Shown here: positions 45,374 to 53,408 of the stretch, in pieces
Position numbering within the stretch: the first letter of the stretch is position 1
How the letters are laid out: each line of letters starts with the position of its first letter
NCBI RefSeq assembly: GCF_003713065.1
Contig: NZ_CP033433.1
Location: forward strand, 1,399,001 to 1,463,000
From: Cohnella candidum
GTDB taxonomy: Bacteria > Bacillota > Bacilli > Paenibacillales > Paenibacillaceae
Direction: 5' to 3'
DNA length: 64,000 nucleotides
Position numbers and translations under genes: made by a program
The notes under the pieces: model-generated
Seen by the model: only the letters and a program-made list of their open reading frames with translations
Database searches by the model: none
Told to the model about the DNA's origin: nothing

Positions 45374-46482
45374 ATCCGATCCCGCGCGTGCACTCCTTTT
45401 GCATGATGTTCGTGTTCCTGCTCGCCACGGCCATCATATTCGGAACCCCGAAGCTCGTCCCCGATGTGTGGCTCGTCGAATTGCTTGCTGCCGTCCCCGC
45501 CCTCCTCTTGTTTTTCCTGCAATCTCTCCTGGTATCGACGGATCGCCCGAAAGGATTGTACGAGCAGTTCACGGAGACATGGGGCGGAAGGCCAGGTCAA
45601 GCGTTCGTGCTTCTCTATGCCGTCTATTTCTTGTATATCGCGACGCGGAACGTACGGGATTTGTTGGAATTCGTCATGACCACATTGCTTCGTACGACGC
45701 CGCCGCAATTCGCGGTGGCTCTTTTCGTTCTCTTGGTCGCATACGCGGCTTCGGGAACCCTTCGAAGCACCGGCCGGCTTTCCGTTATCATCCTTACCGC
45801 GATACTCGTATTTTTCTTCGCGCTCATCGTGCTGCTGATGATCAGCAAATCCCTGGAGCTGCAGAGGCTTCTCCCGTTCCTATCCGAAGGTTTCCTTCCG
45901 GTTGCCAAGGAGGCCGCGACGAAAACGCTTTGGTTCCCTTATGGAGAGCTCGTCGTTTTCCTCGTCTTCGCCCATCGGATCGGGGGCCGGACCCGGTTCC
46001 GGAAGATCGGTTTCGCCGCGATGGGGAGCGCCGTGATCGTGCTGACCCTATCCGACTTGCTCCAGACCATGACGCTTGGGATGGAATTCCAAAAGTATTC
46101 CGCTTTCGGGCTGCTTGATACGGCACGGGTCATCAACGTCGAAGATTTCATCACCCGACTTGACGCCGTGGTGGCGATGATCATTCTTTTCGGCGTTCTC
46201 GTCAAATGCGCCGTCTTTCTTCATGCGGGCGTCCTCGGCATTTCGACCGTGTTCCGGGGGAAGGACCAGTCGTACAAATTGCCGCTGGCCTTGTTGATCG
46301 GAGCTCTATCCGTACTCGTATCGGAAAACGCCGCCGAACACGTCGAAGAAGGGCTGACGGAAGTCGTGTACTGGCTGCACATTCCCATGCAGTTCGTTTT
46401 ACCGCTCATTACGGTCTTGGTCATGAAAATGCGGACGGGAATCGGAGGGAAACCGCGTGAATCGAACGAACCGCTTGGCTGA
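45370..46482 (+). CDS. Spore germination protein, GerB family (operon 2)
   Basis: 370 aa; GTG start overlapping the previous stop. Ten-helix endospore-germination permease (HSFCMMFVFLLATAIIFGTPK; LLYAVYFLYIATRNVRDLLEFV; LPVAKEAATKTLWFPYGELVVFLVFAH). Germinant-binding B subunit. The 3' end overlaps the A gene by 26 bases. Confidence 0.92.
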   Translation: MNPIPRVHSFCMMFVFLLATAIIFGTPKLVPDVWLVELLAAVPALLLFFLQSLLVSTDRPKGLYEQFTETWGGRPGQAFVLLYAVYFLYIATRNVRDLLEFVMTTLLRTTPPQFAVALFVLLVAYAASGTLRSTGRLSVIILTAILVFFFALIVLLMISKSLELQRLLPFLSEGFLPVAKEAATKTLWFPYGELVVFLVFAHRIGGRTRFRKIGFAAMGSAVIVLTLSDLLQTMTLGMEFQKYSAFGLLDTARVINVEDFITRLDAVVAMIILFGVLVKCAVFLHAGVLGISTVFRGKDQSYKLPLALLIGALSVLVSENAAEHVEEGLTEVVYWLHIPMQFVLPLITVLVMKMRTGIGGKPRESNEPLG

Positions 46483-47818
46483 CGCGCTGAAAGAAGCCTT
46501 CGGGCATTCGGAGGATTATCAATGCGTGCCCGTTAAGCTTGGTCATGCCGCAGGATGGCTTTGCTATTTGTCGTCGATGACCGATTCCGCGTTTATGACC
46601 GAGCATGTCATGCTGCCGCTTGTCCGATACGGCCGTCGGGAAGAAGGCCAAACGACGTTCGATAGGATGGAAGACCTGAAGATGACGTGCTTCGCCGCGC
46701 TTTCGCCCAGATGGGATAACGATCGGGTGAAGGCGGTGGAGGATCTATCGCAAGGTTGCGCCGTGCTGATCCTGGGTGACGACGAACGGGGGCTGATCCT
46801 CGACGTCAAGAAATTAAGCGCCCGCGGCATCGAAGAACCGACGACGCAAACCGTGGTCAAAGGTCCCAAAGAAGGCTTCACGGAATCCGCCCAAACGAAT
46901 ATCAGCCTGATCCGCAGGCGGTTGTTGGACAAACAGCTGCGTACCGAGAAATTCACGTTGGGGAGCCGATCCCGAACACCCGTCTATGTCGTTTACCTGA
47001 ACGGCGAAGCGGACGAAACGGTGCTTCGCCGATTGCGCGAGGAATTGCAGCACGTGAAAACGGAAGCCATGTTCGATTCCGGATCCTTGGAACGGCATCT
47101 TCAGCCCAAAGGGTTGGCCTTGTTTCCTACCTTGTACAGCAGCGAGCGTCCGGACGCGGTGTGCGGTTCGCTGTGCCGGGGCAAAATCGCGATCATCGTG
47201 AACGGAAGCCCGTTCGTCCTGATCGTTCCCGCGTTGATGAACGATTTTTTCAAATCGCCGGAAGACCAATACCAATGGTTTGCTTTCGGGGTGTTTACGA
47301 GGGCGCTGCGCTATTTGTCCTTCTTCATCTCGCTGATGCTGCCTTCGCTGTACGTGGCAGCCATCAATTTCCAGCAAGAGTTGATCCCCACGACACTTCT
47401 GGTCAGCATCGCGGCTCAACGGGAAAGCATCCCGTTTCCTGCCGCCATCGAAGTCCTGCTGCTGGAAGGGACGTTTGAAATCCTTAGGGAAGCGGGGACC
47501 CGGATGCCGCGGGTCGTCGGTCAAGCGATTTCGATCGTCGGAGCGCTGGTGTTGGGAGAAGCCGCCGTGCAGGCGGGGATCGTTTCGAATATCCTGGTCA
47601 TCGTCGTGGCCCTAACCGCGATTTCGTCCTTCGTATCTCCCGTCTACTCGTTCAGCACGAACGTACGCTTGCTGCGGTTCGCTCTAATTATCATGGCGTC
47701 TTTGTTCGGCGTATTCGGAGTTATTCTTGGAGCCGCGTTTTTAATGATCCACCTGACCCGGCTCCATTCATTCGGAGTGCCCTACGTGAGGACGCTCGGG
47801 GAGGGTGACGGGTCATGA
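46457..47818 (+). CDS. Spore germination protein, GerA family (operon 2)
   Basis: 453 aa; GTG at 46457 nine bases after GGAGG. Soluble N-terminal domain with GIEEPTTQTVVKGPKEGFTE and SERPDAVCGSLCRGKIAIIVNGSPFVLIVPA, then five membrane helices (LPSLYVAAINFQQELIPTTLL; PRVVGQAISIVGALVLGEAAVQAG). A subunit of the second receptor; shorter at the N-terminus than the operon 1 copy. Confidence 0.92.
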   Translation: MNRTNRLADALKEAFGHSEDYQCVPVKLGHAAGWLCYLSSMTDSAFMTEHVMLPLVRYGRREEGQTTFDRMEDLKMTCFAALSPRWDNDRVKAVEDLSQGCAVLILGDDERGLILDVKKLSARGIEEPTTQTVVKGPKEGFTESAQTNISLIRRRLLDKQLRTEKFTLGSRSRTPVYVVYLNGEADETVLRRLREELQHVKTEAMFDSGSLERHLQPKGLALFPTLYSSERPDAVCGSLCRGKIAIIVNGSPFVLIVPALMNDFFKSPEDQYQWFAFGVFTRALRYLSFFISLMLPSLYVAAINFQQELIPTTLLVSIAAQRESIPFPAAIEVLLLEGTFEILREAGTRMPRVVGQAISIVGALVLGEAAVQAGIVSNILVIVVALTAISSFVSPVYSFSTNVRLLRFALIIMASLFGVFGVILGAAFLMIHLTRLHSFGVPYVRTLGEGDGS

Positions 47819-49032
47819 ACCGATTGACGAGGTATTCGCGGTCTCTCGGGTGGATATTGCCCGTCGCGTTGTTGGCGGGATGCTGGGGTCACGTGGAGTT
47901 GAACCGCACGAGCATCGTTTCAGGCGTGGCGCTGGAGCCGGGTACGGAAGGCCATAAGCTTCGGGTCTCTTTCGAAGCCTTGAACCCCAGCGAGCTTTCC
48001 CAAACGGCAGGCAAGGGAAGGTCGCCGTCGATCATTCAGACGTTGGAAGGCAATACGCTGGCAGAAATGATCAGTCGTTTGAACGTCACTTCCGACAGAG
48101 TCCCCATTCCTTCGCATATCGGCGTGGTCGTATTCGACGAGAAACTCGCCCGTGAGGGCATGGAACCCTACTTGGACGTGTTGCAGCGTTCGCGTTACAT
48201 TCGCGAAGACGTGATGATTCTGATTTCCCGGGGAGGTCCGGCTTCGAATGTGCTGAAAGTCCTTTATCCAAGGGGAGGAGTCTCCTCGGCCAAAGTACGC
48301 ATGCAAATCGAAAGCCTAAAAAAAATGGGGGGTGGAGTGGCGATCAGCCGGATGTCCGATTTGACGCAGGCCATGCTTATACAAGGGAGAGAGCCGCTTC
48401 TTAGCGCCGTTACAATAGTTGGACCGCCGAAAGAAGGGGAAAGTTTGGACAACACGAAGTCCGACGTACCCAGCGTCGTCGTCGAAGTCGCGGGGACGGC
48501 GGTGTTGCGCGAAGATAACCTGATGGGGTTCCTTTCGGGGGAAGAAGCCCAATGGGTGGAGATGGCCCGCGGGCAAATGAAGGTGACGACGCTTTCGGTA
48601 CCCCTTGAACAGAAAGGGATGTACACCGCAGTCCGTCTGTACAATATCCAATCCAAACGCAACGTCAGTTTCCGTAAAGGCGTTCCGCAGCTCCGCATGT
48701 ACGTGGAGGCTGACGGCATGATCGTGGGGCTTCAAGAGGATATGCCGCTTAACAAGGTATCCGGGTATCTGCAAATAGACAGGTTAACCCAGGATTACTC
48801 CCGTGAGCATATAAAAGCCGCCATCTCGAAGGTGCAGAAGGAGTTCGGCTCGGACGTATTCGGGTTCGGGGAATGGCTGTATCGACGGCATTACCAGCAA
48901 TTCGTGCCGATGGCTGAGGAATGGAACCGGAAGTTCGCCAAAGCGCCGGTCGACGTGCAGGTCGAGATCCACATCCGCCGCGCGGAGTTGAAAACGAACC
49001 GCGTTCACAAGGAAAAGTTGACTGCAAATTGA
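47815..49032 (+). CDS. Spore germination lipoprotein, Ger(x)C family (operon 2)
   Basis: 405 aa; ATGA overlap with the A gene at 47815. Signal peptide with lipobox LLAGC (about 20-24) followed by WGHVELNRTSIV. C-terminal DVQVEIHIRRAEL matches the family. C subunit of receptor 2. The gene order here (small-B-A-C) differs from operon 1 (A-C-B). Confidence 0.92.
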   Translation: MNRLTRYSRSLGWILPVALLAGCWGHVELNRTSIVSGVALEPGTEGHKLRVSFEALNPSELSQTAGKGRSPSIIQTLEGNTLAEMISRLNVTSDRVPIPSHIGVVVFDEKLAREGMEPYLDVLQRSRYIREDVMILISRGGPASNVLKVLYPRGGVSSAKVRMQIESLKKMGGGVAISRMSDLTQAMLIQGREPLLSAVTIVGPPKEGESLDNTKSDVPSVVVEVAGTAVLREDNLMGFLSGEEAQWVEMARGQMKVTTLSVPLEQKGMYTAVRLYNIQSKRNVSFRKGVPQLRMYVEADGMIVGLQEDMPLNKVSGYLQIDRLTQDYSREHIKAAISKVQKEFGSDVFGFGEWLYRRHYQQFVPMAEEWNRKFAKAPVDVQVEIHIRRAELKTNRVHKEKLTAN

Positions 49033-49045
49033 CTGCGAAAGGGAG

Positions 49046-49229
49046 CTAACGGAACTGAAAAGCGTTATTCGTCAATCAAAGGTCATTTTTCTAATCTAAC
49101 GGAACTCAGCGACGTTATTGTCCGAATATCACCAAGAATTGGCCTCGGAATTGCTGAATAGCGGCGTATGGTTCCGTTAGTCTTACAAACGGTCTCAAAA
49201 GGAAGGAATAAGGTCGCTGAGTTCCGTTG
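49046..49229. repeat. Intergenic TAACGGAACT inverted-repeat element
   Basis: CTAACGGAACT occurs at 49046 and 49096, with its complement at 49171-49180 (GTTCCGTTAG) and 49218-49228. The copy CAGCGACGTTATT-containing arm 49098-49119 is complementary to 49207-49228 over 22 bases with one mismatch. The whole can fold into a long hairpin between two convergent genes. No coding function. Confidence 0.7.
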
Positions 49230-49243
49230 CGACCGCTTTAGTC

Positions 49244-49507
49244 TTACCTGTTTCCGCTACTTATCGCTCGCAACGCTTGATATTCATGTTCCGGCTTCAC
49301 GTAAATCTCATAGATTTGCGCTCGTTCGCCGATCAGGAATCCTCCGCGTTGCGGCCGGGCCGTTAACGGAGATTTCACCGTGTACGGGACACCCGCGTTG
49401 ATGAGTTGGCCCGTCACTCGAAACAGATCGCTCTCATTCGTCGCGACATAGAGCACGATTCGGCTGCCGGGCGTCAGCGCTTCGAACAAACGTTTCCAAA
49501 AGCCCAT
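49244..49507 (-). CDS. Small DUF2007-like protein, 87 aa
   Basis: ATG 49507 lies 9 bases after GGGGAGG; an upstream in-frame ATG overlaps that RBS. The core (RIVLYVATNESDLFRVTGQLINAGVPYTVKSP...YEIYVKPEHEYQALRAI) reads as a beta-alpha-beta unit like the 'putative signal transducing protein' DUF2007 family. Function unknown. Confidence 0.72.
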   Translation of the reverse strand: MGFWKRLFEALTPGSRIVLYVATNESDLFRVTGQLINAGVPYTVKSPLTARPQRGGFLIGERAQIYEIYVKPEHEYQALRAISSGNR

Positions 49508-49600
49508 TTTTGAAAACCTCCCCATGACAGGAATTGGGAAAATAAAGTCGAAATGTTAACGGAGTATCGATTGGCATCCGTTAATCGGGGAGAGTGCAAG

Positions 49601-50557
49601 GTGGAAGGCATATACAAAACGAAAATCAGGGAAACCGAACTGGCCGATCTCGTCAGGAAAACGCTCGGCGGCCGTCTGACGAAATCGCGAGAGATGACGG
49701 GAGGCTGGGCCAACAGCGCATACGCACTTGAGTTGGAAGACGGAATGCGGGCGGTGTTGAAAGCCGGGCCGCCGAAATCCGCGCGGATGATGCGTTACGA
49801 AGTCAGGATCATGAAAACGGAAGTGGAGGCGATGAGGCTGTTGGCATCGTCGCCGCTGCCCGTTCCGCAGGTCTATCATTACGACGACACCTGCACCGAG
49901 CTGCCGGTCGAATTCTTCATCATGGAGCACATGGATGGTGAGATCTATGGTTCGGTCAAACCGTCGCTATCGGAAGCAGAGCGGGAAACCATCGATGCCG
50001 AGCTGGGCCGATTGAACCGAATTCTGAACGAAGTGCGGGGACAACGGTTCGGCCTGTATGCCCAGCCTTCGGACGCCGGATGGAAGGACACGTTCATGGA
50101 CCTCATTTTCGGCGTCCTGCTGGACGGGGAAGAGATGGGCGTCGTTTTGCCGGTGCCGTATGCGGAAATCCGAGGAGAAGTTTTGGCCCGGAGCGAAGTT
50201 TTGGATGAAGTGAAAGAGCCGCGTCTCGTCCATTGGGACTTGTGGGACGGGAACGTGTTCGTGAAGGACGGTGCCGTGACGGGCTTAATCGACTTCGAGA
50301 GGGCCTTGTGGGGAGATCCTCTCATGGAAGTCTATTTCAGTCATTTCAACCGCTCGCCCGCGTTCCTGCGCGGATACGGCAAATCCAAACTGAGTGAAAG
50401 CGAGTTCGCCAGAAGGTCTTTATATGATCTGTATCTCGATCTTATCCTGTACGTCGAATGCACGTTCCGCCAATACGACGACGAAGGGCATATCCGGTGG
50501 GCGCGTGACAATCTGGCGGAAGGACTGGCGCGTTTCATGAACGGACAGCATCGGTAA
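49601..50557 (+). CDS. Aminoglycoside/choline-kinase-type phosphotransferase
   Basis: 318 aa. GTG 49601 is preferred because GGGGAGAG precedes it by about 8 bases; an ATG at 49553 has none. Kinase-like fold: MTGGWANSAYALEL (glycine-rich loop), AVLKAG (Lys), catalytic HWDLWDGNVF (H-x-D-x5-N) and metal-binding IDFERALWGDP. ATP-dependent phosphorylation of a small molecule; no evidence for a specific antibiotic. Confidence 0.87.
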   Translation: MEGIYKTKIRETELADLVRKTLGGRLTKSREMTGGWANSAYALELEDGMRAVLKAGPPKSARMMRYEVRIMKTEVEAMRLLASSPLPVPQVYHYDDTCTELPVEFFIMEHMDGEIYGSVKPSLSEAERETIDAELGRLNRILNEVRGQRFGLYAQPSDAGWKDTFMDLIFGVLLDGEEMGVVLPVPYAEIRGEVLARSEVLDEVKEPRLVHWDLWDGNVFVKDGAVTGLIDFERALWGDPLMEVYFSHFNRSPAFLRGYGKSKLSESEFARRSLYDLYLDLILYVECTFRQYDDEGHIRWARDNLAEGLARFMNGQHR

Positions 50558-50635
50558 AGGAAAAGGCATGCATCCCAAAGTAAATCATTTCCATATTATA
50601 GCACGATCGGCAGGACACGACATGGCTTTGCAGCG

Positions 50636-50668
50636 AAACATCCATGGCAACCCGTGGATGTTTTTTTC
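50636..50668 (+). terminator. Terminator after the phosphotransferase
   Basis: AAACATCCA / TGGATGTTT with a ten-base loop, then TTTTTC. Confidence 0.88.
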
Positions 50669-50675
50669 TTTCTTG

Positions 50676-50689
50676 AGGACATATGTCCT
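50676..50689. promoter_or_regulatory. Perfect palindrome AGGACATATGTCCT, candidate operator
   Basis: A 14-base perfect palindrome 60 bases before the ydcZ-like gene of a cassette that encodes its own Crp/Fnr-family protein; a likely autoregulatory site. TTGAAA at 50702 may be the -35 element downstream of it. Confidence 0.5.
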
Positions 50690-50750
50690 ATCGCCGGTGC
50701 GTTGAAATCCCGTTAAATAATAGACAAATCAGGAAAGCGGGAGGACAATG

Positions 50751-51176
50751 ATGGTAGGAGCTTTATTCGCGTTTATGGGAGGGGCTTTCATTGCCCTGCA
50801 GGGGGTCGCCAATGCGCGGATCGGCCAGGATCTCGGCACATGGCAAGCTGCGGCGCTGACTCAATTCACCGGATTCGCCGCCGCGCTGCTTATCCTGCTG
50901 TTCGTCAAAGAACGCAGATGGCGCGCATTCGCGCAGGTGAAGCCGATCTATTTGATCGGCGGAGCGTTCGCGGCGATCATTATTTCCAGCAACGTGACGG
51001 CCATTCACCGAATCGGGGCCACTCTCACGATCGCAGCGGTGCTGATCGCCCAGCTGTGCCTGACCTTCACGGCGGACAGCCGGGGGTGGTTCGGCGTGGA
51101 GAAACGGAAAATGAGGCTGCCGCAGTTTCTCGGAATCGGGATGATGGCAGCCGGTGTCGCGATTATAAGTTTATGA
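50751..51176 (+). CDS. YdcZ/DUF606-type small DMT transporter subunit (first copy)
   Basis: About 141 aa; ATGs at 50748 and 50751 are both possible, the second better spaced from GGGAGG. Five hydrophobic segments (LFAFMGGAFIALQGVANARIG; PIYLIGGAFAAIIISSNVTAI; IAAVLIAQLCLTFTAD). Small proteins of this family function as dimers or heterodimers in efflux. A second copy lies at 51928 with a regulator between. Confidence 0.85.
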   Translation: MVGALFAFMGGAFIALQGVANARIGQDLGTWQAAALTQFTGFAAALLILLFVKERRWRAFAQVKPIYLIGGAFAAIIISSNVTAIHRIGATLTIAAVLIAQLCLTFTADSRGWFGVEKRKMRLPQFLGIGMMAAGVAIISL

Positions 51177-51212
51177 AGGTTAAGCGGGCAGAAAGCAGGG
51201 GGAACACGCGGC

Positions 51213-51911
51213 ATGAGAGAAATCAAGGATCAGGAGCAATTGGCGGCATACTTGGGCGTTCCTCCGTTGGACAACGCTTTTCCCAAACCTTTGCTCCCGC
51301 ATCTCACGCTGTGCCGTTTTGAACGGGGGGAGCGGATTTGCTCACAAGGGCAAAAAGCGGAATACCTATATGTTTTGGTCCAGGGAAAGATCAAAATCTA
51401 CACGGTATCTCCCGAAGGGAAGACGCTCATCCTGTCGTTCAAAACGCCGATTGAGCTGATCGGGGATATCGAATACGTACGGGACATCGAGATTATCAAT
51501 ACGGTCGAAGCCGTGTCAGAAGCCGTCATGATCCGCGTTCCTTACCGATGGCTGAGACAATATGCCGGCGAGCATCCGCCGCTGCTGCGTCTGCTGCTGG
51601 ACGTATTGGCCCGCAAATTCCATCTCAAATCCAACTCGATGCGCTTCAACCTGATGTATCCGGTGGAGGTGCGGTTCGCGAGCTATCTGCTTGCCGTTTC
51701 GTTCGACGAATCGGATACATTGTACGAAGGCCGGCTCGGCGCCGTCAGCCTGAAGGATGCCGCCAACCTGATCGGAACCAGCTACCGGCATCTGAACCGC
51801 GTGATCCGGCAGCTGTGCGCGGACGGCTTGATCGAACGCGTACGAGGGTCGATTCGGGTGAAGGACAGGCAAGGTTTGAGAGCTTTGGCCGGCAACGGCA
51901 TTTACGAATAA
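51213..51911 (+). CDS. Crp/Fnr family regulator (YeiL-like)
   Basis: 232 aa; ATG 51213 after AGGGGG. Cyclic-nucleotide-binding-like beta roll (about 30-125; YLYVLVQGKIKIYTVSPEGKTLILSFKTPIELIGDIEYV) and a C-terminal winged HTH (about 165-220; LKDAANLIGTSYRHLNRVIRQLCADGLIERVRGSI). It sits between two ydcZ-type genes, 36 and 16 bases from them, and probably controls them through the palindrome at 50676. Confidence 0.9.
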   Translation: MREIKDQEQLAAYLGVPPLDNAFPKPLLPHLTLCRFERGERICSQGQKAEYLYVLVQGKIKIYTVSPEGKTLILSFKTPIELIGDIEYVRDIEIINTVEAVSEAVMIRVPYRWLRQYAGEHPPLLRLLLDVLARKFHLKSNSMRFNLMYPVEVRFASYLLAVSFDESDTLYEGRLGAVSLKDAANLIGTSYRHLNRVIRQLCADGLIERVRGSIRVKDRQGLRALAGNGIYE

Positions 51912-51927
51912 GGCAAGGTGAACATTC

Positions 51928-52389
51928 ATGGCACTTGGTTTCCTATTGTCCGTACTCGCGGGAGCGTTGGTCGGCATGCAGAACATTTTTAACAGCAAAG
52001 TGAACGAACGGGCGGGATCCTGGATGACGACGGCGCTCGTATTGGGGCTTGGCTTTGCCGCCTCCCTGACGATCGGGCTGTTCGTTGAAGGCAGTCATCT
52101 GTTCCATTTGAGCGGCATGAAAATTTGGTACGGATTCAGCGGCTTGATCGGGGTCGGGGTTGTCGTCTGCCTGATGCAGGGAATTCGCCGGCTCGGTCCG
52201 ACGTATGCCATTGCGATCGCGTTAACCTCGCAGCTCGGCTTTGCGCTGTTGTGGGATTCCCTCGGCCTGTTGGGCCTCGAGAAGGAGCCGTTTACGCCCA
52301 AGCAGCTGATCGGCGTGCTGGTCATCGCAGGCGGCATCGTTTGCTTCAAATGGGGAGAAAGCAGCCGAGAACGGTCCGCCGCAAATTGA
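51928..52389 (+). CDS. YdcZ/DUF606-type small DMT transporter subunit (second copy)
   Basis: 153 aa; ATG 51928 after AAGGTG. Five membrane segments (LGFLLSVLAGALVGMQNIFNSKVNERAGSW; GFSGLIGVGVVVCLMQGI; QLIGVLVIAGGIVCFKWGE). Homologous to the 50751 product but diverged, so a heterodimer is likely. Confidence 0.87.
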   Translation: MALGFLLSVLAGALVGMQNIFNSKVNERAGSWMTTALVLGLGFAASLTIGLFVEGSHLFHLSGMKIWYGFSGLIGVGVVVCLMQGIRRLGPTYAIAIALTSQLGFALLWDSLGLLGLEKEPFTPKQLIGVLVIAGGIVCFKWGESSRERSAAN

Positions 52390-52482
52390 ATTGGCCCCGC
52401 AAACCTTATATACTTGAAGCATTCAAGAGGAAAAGGGGGTTGGTAGGGATGGCAATCCGGGAAGATTGTCGGACTCGCTTGA

Positions 52483-52522
52483 CTCATGCAAAGCCAGGCA
52501 CGGAGGCGATACTTTGCATGAG
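52483..52522. other. Perfect 11-bp inverted repeat CTCATGCAAAG, unassigned
   Basis: CTCATGCAAAG (52483-52493) and CTTTGCATGAG (52512-52522), loop 18 bases. It lies in the 235-base gap between ydcZ copy 2 and the FusB-like gene; there is no T run, so it is not a clear terminator. It may be a leader structure or an operator. Confidence 0.4.
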
Positions 52523-52624
52523 GCGCGATCCGGTTTAACCCTATCGCCCCATTAAACGGAGATCGTTTCGCATGCCCGGCTTTGCGCCTTATTTTTCAAG
52601 ACTACGAATAAGGGGCGAAATGCC

Positions 52625-53278
52625 ATGTGCGAACCGTTTATGAGAAACCATCAATATAATTCGATCATCAAGCAGCTCGGCATCCTGCAGCACACGCTAA
52701 GAACCGTGACCGACCGCAAGGTCGTCTCATCGGTCCGATCCGGCACCGAAGAGCATATCGCTTCTTTGCTGCCGGATTCGGCGGAAGGCAGGAAGCGGTT
52801 GCTGGAAGACGTTTCCCGGCTGGAGACGGCCGACGATTTCCGCCGATATGCGGCTTTGCTGGAGCCCTATCGGGAGGAGTTCCCGCGGGTGACCAAGGAG
52901 CAGCTGTTGAAGCTGTTCCCCAAGAACAAGAAGCTGAAGATTCCCGACTTGGCGTCGTTGGATTATCGGAACATCAGCTATCTAAGCTGGGTCGATATCG
53001 CCGCAAATAAGCTGTTCCTCGTTTATCCGTTGGACGGCCGGCTCGTCGGCGTTGAAGGCAGATTCACGTCGACCCATAAGAAAAACTATTGCTTCGTTTG
53101 CAACCGTTTCGAAGAGCTGGCGCTCTTTACGGCCATCACGAAGAAGAGGCCGGCGTTCGCGTCGCCGGATTACTACAAGGCGGTCGGCAACTATTTGTGC
53201 TTAGACGGACATGTTTGCAACAACAACATGACGGATACCGAAGCCTTGGAGAGATTTATCCGAACGGTCATCGAATAA
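52625..53278 (+). CDS. FusB/FusC-family elongation factor G-binding protein
   Basis: 217 aa; ATG 52625 nine bases after AAGGGG. N-terminal helical domain (about 1-95), then a C-terminal domain with a treble-clef zinc finger: CFVCNRF (C-x2-C) and CLDGHVCNNN (C-x4-H-C-type). FusB-type proteins bind EF-G and release it from stalled ribosomes, which gives fusidic acid resistance in staphylococci; chromosomal homologues in Bacillales may only rescue EF-G. Resistance here is not shown. Strong terminator downstream. Confidence 0.87.
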   Translation: MCEPFMRNHQYNSIIKQLGILQHTLRTVTDRKVVSSVRSGTEEHIASLLPDSAEGRKRLLEDVSRLETADDFRRYAALLEPYREEFPRVTKEQLLKLFPKNKKLKIPDLASLDYRNISYLSWVDIAANKLFLVYPLDGRLVGVEGRFTSTHKKNYCFVCNRFEELALFTAITKKRPAFASPDYYKAVGNYLCLDGHVCNNNMTDTEALERFIRTVIE

Positions 53279-53286
53279 CGCCTGGC

Positions 53287-53334
53287 ACGGCAGTACGGAA
53301 CGCGGGAATCGCGTTTCGTACTGCCGTTTGTTTT
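53287..53334 (+). terminator. Terminator of the FusB-like gene
   Basis: ACGGCAGTACGGAACGCG (53287-53304) and CGCGTTTCGTACTGCCGT (53310-53327) form an 18-bp stem with one G-T pair, followed by TTGTTTTG. Confidence 0.85.
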
Positions 53335-53408
53335 GCGGATCGGATCGACATTCGTACAGGTCAAGGCAAGGCGCCTCACATAGTTTGTTGTAAGGAGGTG
53401 GCGCCGTT

